Assembly: GCA_031411575.1 (NCBI GenBank)
Contig: JANOBJ010000204.1
Coordinates: 1 to 11,531 of the forward strand
Direction of reading: 5' to 3'
DNA: 11,531 nucleotides
Source: JANOBJ01 sp031411575
GTDB lineage: Bacteria > Pseudomonadota > Gammaproteobacteria > Burkholderiales > Burkholderiaceae_C
Each line of letters opens with the position of its first letter. Within the stretch, counting starts at the first letter, position 1. Made by a program: the position numbers and the translations under genes. A model generated the notes under the pieces. That model did no database searches. It saw only the letters and a list, made by a program, of their open reading frames with translations, and was not told the DNA's origin. Shown here piece by piece: positions 1-6,825 of the stretch.

Positions 1-40
1 GATTCGCCCCGGAGAGGGCTACTGTCGTCCTTAAAGAAAA

Positions 41-691
41 ATGATCCAGCTCCACTACTACCCCAGCAACGCCAGCATGGTGCCGCACATCGTGCTGGAG
101 GAGCTGGGTGTGCCGTATGAGCGCGTGCGGGTGGACCGCACGCAGGGCGCGCACAAGGCGCCTGCCTACCTGCGGCTCAACCCGAACGGGTTGATTCCGG
201 TGATGGTGGAGGGCGATCTGGTGCTGTATGAAACAGCGGCCATCTGCCTGCACCTGTGCGACACGCATCCCGTGGCCGCGCTGGCACCGCCGCTGGGCAC
301 GGCCGAACGCGCGCACTTCTACAAGTGGCTGATGTGGCTGACCAACACCCTGCAGGCCACGCTGATGGTGTATTTCTACCCCGAGCGCTGGGTATCTGAA
401 GGCAACGCCGCCGTCGCGGCTGAACTGAAGGCGCAGGCCGAAGCCAAGGTCGGCGGCCTGCTGGACCAGCTGGATGCCGAGTTGCAGCGCAGCGGCGGGC
501 CGTGGTTCATGGGCGCGCGCTACACCGCGCTGGATGCGTATGTGTTCACACTGTGCCGCTGGACGCGGGGTTTTGCGTCGACCCCCGCACGCGACAGGCC
601 GCACCTGGGGCCGTACCTGCAGCGCATGCTGGCGCGGCCGGCGGTGCAGCGCGTGCTGGTGGCCGAGCAGATTCAGCCGCCGATGGTGTAG
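41..691 (+). CDS. Glutathione S-transferase family protein
   Basis: A 216-residue protein with the two-domain layout of cytosolic glutathione S-transferases. Residues 1-75 form the thioredoxin-like domain. The start of helix 1 (YYPSNAS, 6-12) offers Ser9 as a candidate catalytic residue. The segment NPNGLIPV (48-55) carries the cis-proline at 53, and YETAAI (63-68) is the usual glutathione gamma-glutamyl contact. Residues 90-216 are the all-helical C-terminal domain that normally holds the hydrophobic substrate. Length is typical. Members conjugate glutathione to electrophiles or act in glutathione-dependent reduction or isomerisation; the substrate cannot be read from the sequence. The start follows an A-rich stretch (AAAGAAAA) acting as a weak ribosome site. 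It converges with the LysR gene, with only about 50 bases and no clear terminator between them. Confidence 0.9.
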   Translation: MIQLHYYPSNASMVPHIVLEELGVPYERVRVDRTQGAHKAPAYLRLNPNGLIPVMVEGDLVLYETAAICLHLCDTHPVAALAPPLGTAERAHFYKWLMWLTNTLQATLMVYFYPERWVSEGNAAVAAELKAQAEAKVGGLLDQLDAELQRSGGPWFMGARYTALDAYVFTLCRWTRGFASTPARDRPHLGPYLQRMLARPAVQRVLVAEQIQPPMV

Positions 692-740
692 CCCGCAGCA
701 GCAAGCACTGCAGCCCACCAGGCGGGGCCGACCAGGCGGC

Positions 741-1631
741 TCACAGTGCCGGGTGCCAGCGTTCTTCCAGAAACGCCAGTAGTGCCTTCAGCGCGGCGCT
801 GTTGTGGCGGCGCTGCGAGTAGGCCGCGTACAGCCAGATGTCGCCCGGGGACGTGTTGGGCAGCACGGCCTGCAGCGCGCCGCTGGCCAGATGTGGCCCT
901 ACCAGCAGCCGCGGCAGCTGGATCACCCCCAGCCCGCGCAGGGCAACCGTCAGCAGCGGCGCCACGTCGCTGGCGTCCATGCGGCTGCGCAGGGTGACGG
1001 CCACCATTTCCCCGTCCACGGTGAACCGCCATTCGGGCGCTGCCCCCAGGAACGACAGCGTCAGCGTGTCGTGGTCGGCCAGGTCGTCGGGGTGTTCGGG
1101 GATGCCGCGCTCTTGCCAGTACGACGGCGCGGCGCACACCACGAACTCCAGCTGCTGCAGCCGGCGCACGATCAGGCTCGAGTCGGCAATGCGGCCGATG
1201 CGCAGCGCAATGTCGATGCCTTCATCGGCCAGGTCAACGATCCGGTTGTCCAGCTGCAGGCTGATGGTGACCTCGGGGTACTTGGCCATGAACTCGCCCA
1301 GCAGGTGCGGCAGCTCGGTGTGCGCCAGGCCGATCGGCGCGGTCAGCCGCACCCGGCCGCTGGGCAGGCGCGCGCGGTGCTGCAGTTCGTCGCGCGTGAG
1401 TTCGATCATCTCGAACAGCGGTTTGCTGCGTTCGAGCAGCAGGCCGCCGGCGTCGGTCAGGCTCACGGTGCGGGTGGTGCGGTTGAGCAGCCGCACGCCG
1501 AGCCGGGTTTCCAGCTCGGCCACGTACTTGCTCACATTGGCTTTGGAGACGTCGAGCGTGCGGGCTGCCATCGAGAAGCTGCCGCGTTGGGCGACTTCGC
1601 GGAAGGTACGTATCAGTTCCAGTGTGTCCAT
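741..1631 (-). CDS. LysR-family transcriptional regulator (CrgA-like group)
   Basis: A 296-residue regulator of normal LysR length. The N-terminal winged helix-turn-helix covers about residues 1-60; SFSMAARTLDVSKANVSKYV (18-37) is the helix-turn-helix and RLLNRTTRTVSLTDAG is the typical wing and start of the linker helix. Residues 88-290 resemble the periplasmic-binding-protein-like effector domain, with LTAPIGLAHTELPHLL at its start, as in the CrgA/PA2206-like subgroup. LysR proteins bind DNA as tetramers and respond to small molecules; the ligand is unknown. The likely target is its own promoter or the divergent gene at 1831, since the intervening 199 bases hold TGTTTC/GAAACA dyads right before this start. 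The adjacent transferase gene is convergent, so control of it would be indirect. The start is supported by a GGAAAC stretch next to ATG. Confidence 0.93.
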   Translation of the reverse strand: MDTLELIRTFREVAQRGSFSMAARTLDVSKANVSKYVAELETRLGVRLLNRTTRTVSLTDAGGLLLERSKPLFEMIELTRDELQHRARLPSGRVRLTAPIGLAHTELPHLLGEFMAKYPEVTISLQLDNRIVDLADEGIDIALRIGRIADSSLIVRRLQQLEFVVCAAPSYWQERGIPEHPDDLADHDTLTLSFLGAAPEWRFTVDGEMVAVTLRSRMDASDVAPLLTVALRGLGVIQLPRLLVGPHLASGALQAVLPNTSPGDIWLYAAYSQRRHNSAALKALLAFLEERWHPAL

Positions 1632-1677
1632 TGTTTCCGGTTTCGAAACAGCGTGATTCTGTTTCGCCCTGTTTAAA
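1632..1677. promoter_or_regulatory. Cluster of TGTTTC/GAAACA half-sites before the LysR gene (candidate operator)
   Basis: TGTTTC occurs at 1632-1637 and 1660-1665, GAAACA at 1645-1650, and a related TGTTTAAA at 1670-1677. GTTTCGAAAC at 1640-1649 is a perfect 10-base palindrome. GAAACA-N9-TGTTTC forms a dyad spanning 1645-1665. LysR genes are often autoregulated from dyads just upstream of their start, so this is a plausible binding region. Binding is inference. Confidence 0.45.
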
Positions 1678-1704
1678 GCAGCAACTCGCGCGTCATCTGG
1701 GATT

Positions 1705-1734
1705 CACAGGGAGAGCAGGTGTGCAAACCCTGTG
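1705..1734. repeat. Inverted repeat CACAGGG-N16-CCCTGTG
   Basis: Seven-base perfect arms at 1705-1711 and 1728-1734, in the intergenic region between the LysR gene and the divergent small exported-protein gene. It could be an operator or a hairpin in a leader RNA. No U-run follows, so it is not a terminator. Confidence 0.35.
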
Positions 1735-1830
1735 TGACCGAACCCCGGACCCGGATGCTTCGCCACCGCGCGGCACGAGCCAGAGGTTTCGTTGATGTTG
1801 AGACTGTTTTGGAAATTTAAAGGAACCATC

Positions 1831-2115
1831 ATGAAATCATCCAAATTGTTTGCCATTGCCGCGCTGGCCGCTCTTGCCTCCGTCGGTGCCCATGCTGATG
1901 ACGCTGTTGCACCGGAATACACCAAGCCTTTCCAGGGCAGCCGCGCGCGTGCCGAAGTGCAGGCCGAAGCGGTGCAGGCTGCGGCCAACAAGAGCTACGA
2001 GCCCGCCGGTTCGCGCGTGGCGGCACCCGTGAAGTCGGCTACCGACCGCGCCACGGTGCGCGCTGAAACGGCCCAGGCCGTGCGCGAGGGCAAGATCCCG
2101 CACGGCGAAGTCTGA
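1831..2115 (+). CDS. Small exported protein, DUF4148-like
   Basis: A 94-residue protein with a clear Sec signal peptide: basic MKSSK, hydrophobic core LFAIAALAALASVG, and a probable cleavage after AHA at about residue 22. The mature part is small, polar and alanine-rich. It holds two copies of an 11-residue motif, RAEVQAEAVQA (40-50) and RATVRAETAQA (73-83), the helical repeat seen in DUF4148-type proteins that are multicopy in Burkholderiales. Their function is not known; a periplasmic location follows from the signal peptide. The start at 1831 is preferred over an in-frame ATG at 1792 because AAAGGAA lies six bases before it and the signal peptide begins there. It is divergent from the LysR gene and converges with corA across 60 bases without a convincing terminator. 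Confidence 0.82.
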   Translation: MKSSKLFAIAALAALASVGAHADDAVAPEYTKPFQGSRARAEVQAEAVQAAANKSYEPAGSRVAAPVKSATDRATVRAETAQAVREGKIPHGEV

Positions 2116-2175
2116 CCCTACGCCGCGCTGTCGGCTGTGCCTCGCGCTCCGCCAACGGCTGGCCTTTGCGTAGCG

Positions 2176-3303
2176 CTACCGGCTCGTGCGGGCCAGGTAG
2201 CGTTTGCGCCAGAACACCACGCCCAAGCCGATCGCCACGGCCACCATTGAGCCCATTGCCCACCAGAAACCTGACTGCACGTGCAGCAGGGGGATGAACT
2301 CGAAGTTCATGCCAAAGATGCCGGCGATCAGGTTGAGCGGCAGGAAGATGGCGGTCAGCGCGGTCAGCGTGCGCATGATGTCGTTGGTGCGGTTGCCCTG
2401 CGCGTTGAAGTGCATCTGAACCGCGGTTTCGGCGCTGTGCTCGAGCCGGCGCACATGGTGCACCACGCGTTCGATGTGCTCCAGCACGTCGCGGCTGCGC
2501 ACCTTCAGCAGTTCCAGTTCGCGTTGACCGGCAGCGGTCGCCGGCACGGCCCAGGTCTCCAGCGCGTCGGTCCAGTCCTGCATGGCCGAGCGCTGGTCTT
2601 CGCAAATCTCGTCCAGGTCGTGCAGCGACTTGCGCGCGTCCAGCAGCGAACCCCAGTTGTTGAAGCGGGTGCGCGGGCTGAGCAGCTCGGTTTGCCAATG
2701 GTCGAGCTGGCGTGTCAGTTCGCGCCGCAGTTCCAGGTAGCCGTCCACCATCTGGTTGACGATGCGCAGCATCAGGTCGGCCGGGCTGGCCGGGATGCGA
2801 GAGCCGCCCGCGCGCAGTTCGCCTGGCGCAGTGTCGGCGGCGGCGCTGGCGCTTAGCAGGCGGGCGGCGTAGGCGTCGCGCACCGCGCAGTCGGTCGGGT
2901 GCACGGTCAGCAGAAGGCGGTCGAACACCGCAAAGCCCACCGGGCTGGTGTCGATGCGGCGCAACACGGGCGGGCCGCTGCGGCGCGGTGCCTCGCGCAG
3001 GATCTGGCCGGGCTGCGCCAGATCGGTTTCGGTGGTGCCGGCCGCCAGCCGGCGAAACACCAGCATGTCGTACTGCGAGGTGTAGTCGTAGTGCGAGGGC
3101 AGCTGGTTGTTGAGCAGGTCGCTCAAATGCAGGTCGACCAGCATGGTGCCGGCCAGCGCCTGCAGTGTGGCCTGCACCTGCGCCTGCGTCACCTCGAACT
3201 CGCGGCGCGCGCAGGCGATCCAGACAAAGCCGGTGGCCGGCAGCGCGGTCGGCAGGCGGTCAATCTCGCTGATCTGGCTGCCCTGGATGGTGAAGACGCG
3301 CAT
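2176..3303 (-). CDS. corA: CorA-family divalent metal ion transporter
   Basis: A 375-residue protein of the 2-TM-GxN family. Residues 1-300 form a cytoplasmic region rich in charged helices (LELRRELTRQLDHWQ near 190-204; LLDARKSLHDLDEICEDQ near 220-237), matching the alpha/beta plus long-stalk domain of CorA. Two membrane segments lie at about 312-330 and 346-364, and the signature GMN occurs at 331-333 in IFGMNFEF at the end of the first, where it forms the ion selectivity filter. The basic C-terminus (WRKRYLARTSR) fits a cytoplasmic tail. The pentamer carries Mg2+ (and Co2+ or Ni2+) inward; a ZntB-like zinc role is the main alternative and cannot be excluded. AAGGGAA on the minus strand shortly before the ATG supports the start. 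A repeat element with promoter-like hexamers lies upstream. Confidence 0.9.
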   Translation of the reverse strand: MRVFTIQGSQISEIDRLPTALPATGFVWIACARREFEVTQAQVQATLQALAGTMLVDLHLSDLLNNQLPSHYDYTSQYDMLVFRRLAAGTTETDLAQPGQILREAPRRSGPPVLRRIDTSPVGFAVFDRLLLTVHPTDCAVRDAYAARLLSASAAADTAPGELRAGGSRIPASPADLMLRIVNQMVDGYLELRRELTRQLDHWQTELLSPRTRFNNWGSLLDARKSLHDLDEICEDQRSAMQDWTDALETWAVPATAAGQRELELLKVRSRDVLEHIERVVHHVRRLEHSAETAVQMHFNAQGNRTNDIMRTLTALTAIFLPLNLIAGIFGMNFEFIPLLHVQSGFWWAMGSMVAVAIGLGVVFWRKRYLARTSR

Positions 3304-3368
3304 GAAATTCCCTTATCCCGACACACCCGACATGACCGCCGCCGCGATGGCTCCCAGGCCGGGATTAT

Positions 3369-3429
3369 GAGTCAAAAGTGCTCTGAGTGCGCTTCCAGTG
3401 GTCATTTATAGCTATAAATATTATAGCAT
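3369..3429. repeat. Dispersed 61-base repeat with AT-rich palindrome, copy 1
   Basis: The core at 3411-3428 is GCTATAAATATTATAGCA, with GCTAT/ATAGC arms. It matches the copy at 6801-6818 with one difference, and the alignment extends without gaps to 61 bases in both, sharing GAGT at the left edge and TGGTCAT before the core. It lies between the 3' end of hemB and the 5' end of corA. On the minus strand it reads TGCTATAAT, a perfect extended -10 (hexamer at 3420-3425), which could start corA transcription. Similar GCTAT...ATAGC palindromes are, from memory, frequent in Comamonadaceae genomes. Confidence 0.7.
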
Positions 3430-3447
3430 CACGCAGGGCTTGCGGAA

Positions 3448-4449
<1,002 letters not shown>

Positions 4450-4455
4450 TCGAAA

Positions 4456-4461
4456 ATTGTG
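4456..4461 (-). promoter_or_regulatory. -10-like hexamer six bases before the hemB start
   Basis: On the minus strand CACAAT (4 of 6 matches to TATAAT) is followed by exactly six bases and then the ATG at 4449. If used, transcription would begin at the start codon and give a leaderless mRNA. The same geometry occurs at hemJ and at the ferredoxin gene. No good -35 is visible. Confidence 0.35.
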
Positions 4462-4525
4462 CCTCAAGGTGTGGTCGTGCGCATTTTTGGCGCATGGTTG
4501 CAAGGCTGTACACCCCATTTTTGGA

Positions 4526-4582
4526 GCTAACTAGTTATTAGGTGTTACGACATCTGTCACACGAATGGAATAAATAGTTAGC
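4526..4582. promoter_or_regulatory. Dyad-rich region between hemB and the small-RNA promoter
   Basis: Part of the 360-base stretch without protein genes between hemB and hemJ. GCTAACTA at 4526-4533 is inverted as TAGTTAGC at 4575-4582, a perfect 8-base inverted repeat 41 bases apart. TAACTAGTTA at 4528-4537 is a 10-base palindrome. Between the arms, GTGTTAC (4542-4548) is mirrored with one mismatch by GTCACAC (4556-4562), centred on GACA-TC-TGTC. The density of dyads just upstream of the promoter at 4590 suggests regulator binding; the regulator is unknown. Confidence 0.4.
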
Positions 4583-4589
4583 CGGATAC

Positions 4590-4618
4590 TTGTAACCGAC
4601 CGACTGGTTTGCTAAATT
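4590..4618 (+). promoter_or_regulatory. Sigma-70-like promoter of the candidate small RNA
   Basis: TTGTAA at 4590-4595 (4 of 6 to TTGACA), a 17-base spacer, then TAAATT at 4613-4618 (4 of 6 to TATAAT). Initiation seven bases after the -10 falls at G4625, which is the first base of a tight hairpin. Each hexamer is only moderate, but the spacing and the downstream structure and terminator support the call. Confidence 0.5.
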
Positions 4619-4624
4619 ACCCAT

Positions 4625-4724
4625 GGGCGGTTCGCCGTCCCCCGCTTTTCCTCCCTGAGCGGGTGCCTTAATGTGTGACAGCAAAAAGGCTTCCTACCCC
4701 GGCCTGTTGGCCGGGGTTTTTTTT
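4625..4724 (+). ncRNA. Candidate ~100-nt small RNA with a CCUCCC loop
   Basis: Predicted from promoter 4590-4618 to the terminator ending at 4724. Hairpin 1 (4625-4640) is GGGCGG-UUCG-CCGUCC, six pairs with a UUCG loop. Hairpin 2 follows directly (4641-4663): CCCGCU pairs with AGCGGG around the 11-base loop UUUCCUCCCUG. A linker contains GCCUU (4665-4669), which can pair with AAGGC (4686-4690). The terminator hairpin (4697-4716) and eight U close the RNA, as in Hfq-bound small RNAs. The second loop carries CCUCC, the same core as the 16S anti-Shine-Dalgarno tail, so it could pair with ribosome-binding sites. No plus-strand protein gene lies between 2115 and this terminator, so something else must use it. 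A short reading frame starting at 4671 runs through the terminator and is not credible. An attenuator leader of hemJ is the main alternative. Confidence 0.6.
4697..4724 (+). terminator. Strong Rho-independent terminator
   Basis: CCCCGGCC (4697-4704), a TGTT loop, GGCCGGGG (4709-4716), then eight T (4717-4724). Perfect 8-bp GC stem and U-tract: a textbook intrinsic terminator on the plus strand. It lies 85 bases before hemJ and after no plus-strand protein gene, so it most likely ends the candidate small RNA. On the minus strand no U-run follows the stem. Confidence 0.92.
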
Positions 4725-4797
4725 GCGCATTCGATTTGGGGTTCGCCGGCACGCACGCGGCCTTTCGGACCCGGGTCGCGAGCGTGTGAACAGGCCC

Positions 4798-4803
4798 TAA
4801 ACT
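4798..4803 (+). promoter_or_regulatory. -10-like hexamer six bases before the hemJ start
   Basis: TAAACT (4 of 6 to TATAAT) is followed by exactly six bases and the ATG at 4810, which would place the transcription start on the start codon. No Shine-Dalgarno is present. No clear -35 is seen at the expected distance. Confidence 0.4.
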
Positions 4804-4809
4804 CGCGGC

Positions 4810-5250
4810 ATGCTCTGGATCAAGGCCTTTCACATCGTCTTCGTGGCCAGCTGGTTTGCCGGCTTGTTCTACCTGCCGCGCATTTTTGTGAATCTGGCCC
4901 AGATTCCGGTCAATGTGCCGCCCGAGCGTGAACGCGAGCGCGAGCGCCTGCTGCTGATGGCCACAAAGCTGCTGCGTTTCACCACCATCCTGTCGGTTCC
5001 CGCCGTGGCGCTGGGCGTGTGGCTGTGGCTCGGCTATGGCATCGGCCGCGGCCCGGGCAACGGCTGGATGCACGCCAAGCTGGCCGTGGTACTGCTGGTG
5101 TTGGGCTACCACCACGCCTGTGGCCGCATGCTGAAACGGTTTATTGCCAACCGAAACGCGCGCAGCCATGTCTGGTACCGCTGGTTCAACGAGGCGCCGG
5201 TGCTGCTGCTCGTGGCCGCCGTCATCCTCGTGGTGGTCAAGCCGTTCTGA
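4810..5250 (+). CDS. hemJ: HemJ-type protoporphyrinogen IX oxidase (UPF0093 / CopD-like membrane protein)
   Basis: A 146-residue membrane protein, the usual HemJ size. It opens with MLWIKAFHIVFVASWFAGLF, whose His8 is the conserved N-terminal histidine of the family, then YLPRIFVN. WMHAKL (86-91) and YHHACGR (100-106) are further family motifs, and it ends with a hydrophobic helix and VVVKPF. Four membrane segments are likely (about 3-24, 57-78, 87-105, 129-144). HemJ proteins bind heme and oxidise protoporphyrinogen IX to protoporphyrin IX, the penultimate heme step, in many bacteria that lack HemG and HemY. An acidic/basic run (ERERERER, 39-46) fills the first cytoplasmic loop. Its stop overlaps the next start (TGATG), so the VanZ-like gene is probably co-translated. 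The nearby divergent hemB supports a heme role. Confidence 0.87.
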   Translation: MLWIKAFHIVFVASWFAGLFYLPRIFVNLAQIPVNVPPERERERERLLLMATKLLRFTTILSVPAVALGVWLWLGYGIGRGPGNGWMHAKLAVVLLVLGYHHACGRMLKRFIANRNARSHVWYRWFNEAPVLLLVAAVILVVVKPF

Positions 5251-6353
5251 TGCACAAAACCTCGGCCTGGCCGCTCGCGCTGGCGTATATCGCGCTGATC
5301 GTCTATGCCAGCCTGTACCCGTTCACCGAGTGGCGCGACCAGGGCATTGCGCCGTGGGCGTTTCTTTCGGCGCCGTTGCCGCGCTACTGGACGCGCTTTG
5401 ACGTCATGGCCAATGTGCTGGGGTACGCGCCGGTCGGTTTTCTGCTGGCCTTGAGTGCGCTGCGCAGCGGGCGCGCCAAACGGGCCTCCACGGCCGTGGG
5501 GCTGGCCACACTGGCGGCGGCCGCGCTGTCGCTGCTGATGGAGGCGCTGCAGAGCTACCTGCCCGCCCGGGTGCCGAGCAATGTGGATTTTGTGCTCAAT
5601 GCCGCTGGCGGCGTGGGCGGTGCGGCCGTCGCCGGGCTGCTGGAGCGGATGGGTGCCATCGACCACTGGAGCCGCTTTCGCGCCCGCTGGTTTGTGGCCC
5701 ATGCGCGCGGCGCCATCGTGCTGCTGGCGCTGTGGCCGATGGCGTTGCTGTTCCCGGCAACCGTGCCGTTTGGCCTGGGTCATGTGCTGGAGCGGGTCGA
5801 AGAAGCGTTGGTCGCAGCGCTGGGCGACACCCCTTTCATTGAATGGCTGCCGCTGCGCGAGGTGGAATTGCAGCCGCTGGTGCCGGCGGTCGAGGCGCTG
5901 TGCGTACTGCTCGGCGTGCTGATTCCCTGCCTGCTGGGCTACAGCGTGTTGCGATCGCTGCGCCAACGGGTGGTGTTTGCCACGGGCGCTGTGGCGTTGG
6001 GCGTGGCGGTGACGGCGCTGTCGGCCGCGCTCAGCTACGGCCCCACGCACGCCTGGGCCTGGCTCGACCGCCCGGCCATGGTCGGGCTGCAGCTTGGGGT
6101 GGTGTTTGTGGCGGCGCTGCTGCCGGTGCCGCGGCGCGGCTGTGCGGCGCTGGTGCTGCTGGCCCTGGCCGTGTACTTGCTGCTGCTGAACCAGGCCCCG
6201 ACCAGTGCCTACCTGGCGCAAACGCTGCAGACCTGGGAGCAGGGCCGCTTCATCCGCTTTCACGGCCTGGCGCAGTGGCTGGGCTGGCTGTGGCCCTACG
6301 CGGCCATGGTCTATGTGCTGATCCGCGTCTCGCAGCGCGAGGCCGAAAACTAG
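5250..6353 (+). CDS. VanZ-like polytopic membrane protein
   Basis: A 367-residue integral membrane protein. The first 130 residues match the VanZ-like domain: YASLYPFTEWRD (19-30), DVMANVLGYAPVGFLLAL (51-68) and EALQSYLPARVPSNVDFVLN (98-117), with membrane segments near 8-22, 55-72, 82-98 and 115-131. A C-terminal half with about six more hydrophobic segments (154-172, 214-234, 241-261, 277-292, 297-314, 342-360) makes it roughly twice the size of VanZ itself. VanZ gives low-level teicoplanin resistance by an unknown mechanism; a resistance role should not be assumed here. The start at 5250 overlaps the hemJ stop by one base, which argues against in-frame starts further upstream inside hemJ. 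Its TAG stop lies within the TAGAAT hexamer before the ferredoxin gene. Confidence 0.82.
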   Translation: MHKTSAWPLALAYIALIVYASLYPFTEWRDQGIAPWAFLSAPLPRYWTRFDVMANVLGYAPVGFLLALSALRSGRAKRASTAVGLATLAAAALSLLMEALQSYLPARVPSNVDFVLNAAGGVGGAAVAGLLERMGAIDHWSRFRARWFVAHARGAIVLLALWPMALLFPATVPFGLGHVLERVEEALVAALGDTPFIEWLPLREVELQPLVPAVEALCVLLGVLIPCLLGYSVLRSLRQRVVFATGAVALGVAVTALSAALSYGPTHAWAWLDRPAMVGLQLGVVFVAALLPVPRRGCAALVLLALAVYLLLLNQAPTSAYLAQTLQTWEQGRFIRFHGLAQWLGWLWPYAAMVYVLIRVSQREAEN

Positions 6354-6356
6354 AAT
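6351..6356 (+). promoter_or_regulatory. TAGAAT -10-like hexamer six bases before the ferredoxin start
   Basis: TAGAAT matches TATAAT at 5 of 6 positions and overlaps the VanZ-like stop codon. Exactly six bases separate it from the ATG at 6363, and there is no Shine-Dalgarno, so a leaderless mRNA is plausible. No -35 consensus is visible. Confidence 0.45.
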
Positions 6357-6362
6357 CTGGCC

Positions 6363-6713
6363 ATGAGTGAAAAAACGGTTCCCGACACGTCCTACTACCA
6401 GCGGCACATCTTCTTTTGCCTCAACGAGCGCAAGAATGGCGAAGAGTGCTGCGCCAATCACCGCGCCCAGGAGGGGTTTGACCGCTGCAAGGCCCAGGTC
6501 AAGGCCGCCGGTCTGACCGGGCCGGGCAAGGTGCGCGTCAACAAGGCCGGCTGTCTGGACCGCTGCGCCGGCGGGCCGGTGGCCGTGGTCTACCCGGAGG
6601 CCGTCTGGTACACCTATGTCGACCAGGACGACATTGACGAAATCGTCGAGTCGCACCTGAAAAATGGCAAAGTCGTCGAGCGTCTGTTGACGCCGGCGCA
6701 CCTGGGGCGCTAG
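6363..6713 (+). CDS. Thioredoxin-fold (2Fe-2S) ferredoxin
   Basis: A 116-residue protein of the thioredoxin-like [2Fe-2S] ferredoxin family (Shethna / NuoE-like fold). Four ligand cysteines can be assigned: Cys19 in HIFFCLNER, Cys29 or Cys30 in GEECC, and Cys64 and Cys68 in AGCLDRCAGGP. The segment GPVAVVYPEAVWYTYVDQDD is the usual strand and turn after the last ligand. It should be a soluble one-electron carrier in the cytoplasm; the partner is unknown. It begins nine bases after the VanZ-like stop, so it may be in the same operon, although TAGAAT six bases before its ATG suggests its own start. A candidate terminator follows at 6721-6758. Homologues next to alpha/beta hydrolase genes are familiar in Burkholderiales, from memory. 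Confidence 0.9.
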   Translation: MSEKTVPDTSYYQRHIFFCLNERKNGEECCANHRAQEGFDRCKAQVKAAGLTGPGKVRVNKAGCLDRCAGGPVAVVYPEAVWYTYVDQDDIDEIVESHLKNGKVVERLLTPAHLGR

Positions 6714-6720
6714 CGTTTTG

Positions 6721-6758
6721 CCGGGCCGGCCCCAACGAGCATCCAAACCCGGTTTTTT
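6721..6758 (+). terminator. Possible intrinsic terminator after the ferredoxin gene
   Basis: CCGGG (6721-6725) can pair with CCCGG (6748-6752), followed at once by six T (6753-6758). The stem is short and the 22-base loop is long, so efficiency is doubtful. Position 8 bases after the stop and the T-run favour the call. Confidence 0.4.
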
Positions 6759-6819
6759 GAGTGTTTTAGCCCCGTTGTCCGCATCGAATGGTCATAGTTT
6801 GCTATAAATATAATAGCAT
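6759..6819. repeat. Dispersed 61-base repeat with AT-rich palindrome, copy 2
   Basis: Same orientation as the copy at 3369-3429 and alignable with it over 61 bases without gaps. The core GCTATAAATATAATAGCA (6801-6818) differs by one base. It contains TATAAT at 6809-6814, 11 bases before the ATG of the hydrolase gene, so the element may supply its -10 and leave a leader of about five bases. Confidence 0.7.
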
Positions 6820-6825
6820 ACCGAG

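Noticed and set aside
804..1676. Plus-strand open frames opposite the LysR gene
   Set aside because: Gln/His/Ala-rich antisense translations; the minus strand encodes a complete LysR protein.
2116..2175. CTACGC (2118-2123) / GCGTAG (2168-2173) inverted repeat between convergent genes as a terminator
   Set aside because: Six-base arms with a 44-base loop and no T-run on either strand.
4671..4931. Reading frame beginning ATG-TGT-GAC near the terminator
   Set aside because: It translates through the perfect terminator hairpin and T-run and overlaps hemJ in another frame; no ribosome site precedes it.
5019..5249. N-terminal extension of the VanZ-like gene inside hemJ
   Set aside because: The extension is Arg/Pro-rich, not membrane-like, and overlaps a well-supported HemJ frame; ATG 5250 overlaps the hemJ stop.
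5106..6746. 546-codon minus-strand open frame opposite hemJ, the VanZ-like gene and the ferredoxin gene
   Set aside because: Low-complexity Gln/Arg/His-rich product typical of the antisense of high-GC genes; the plus-strand genes have family motifs.
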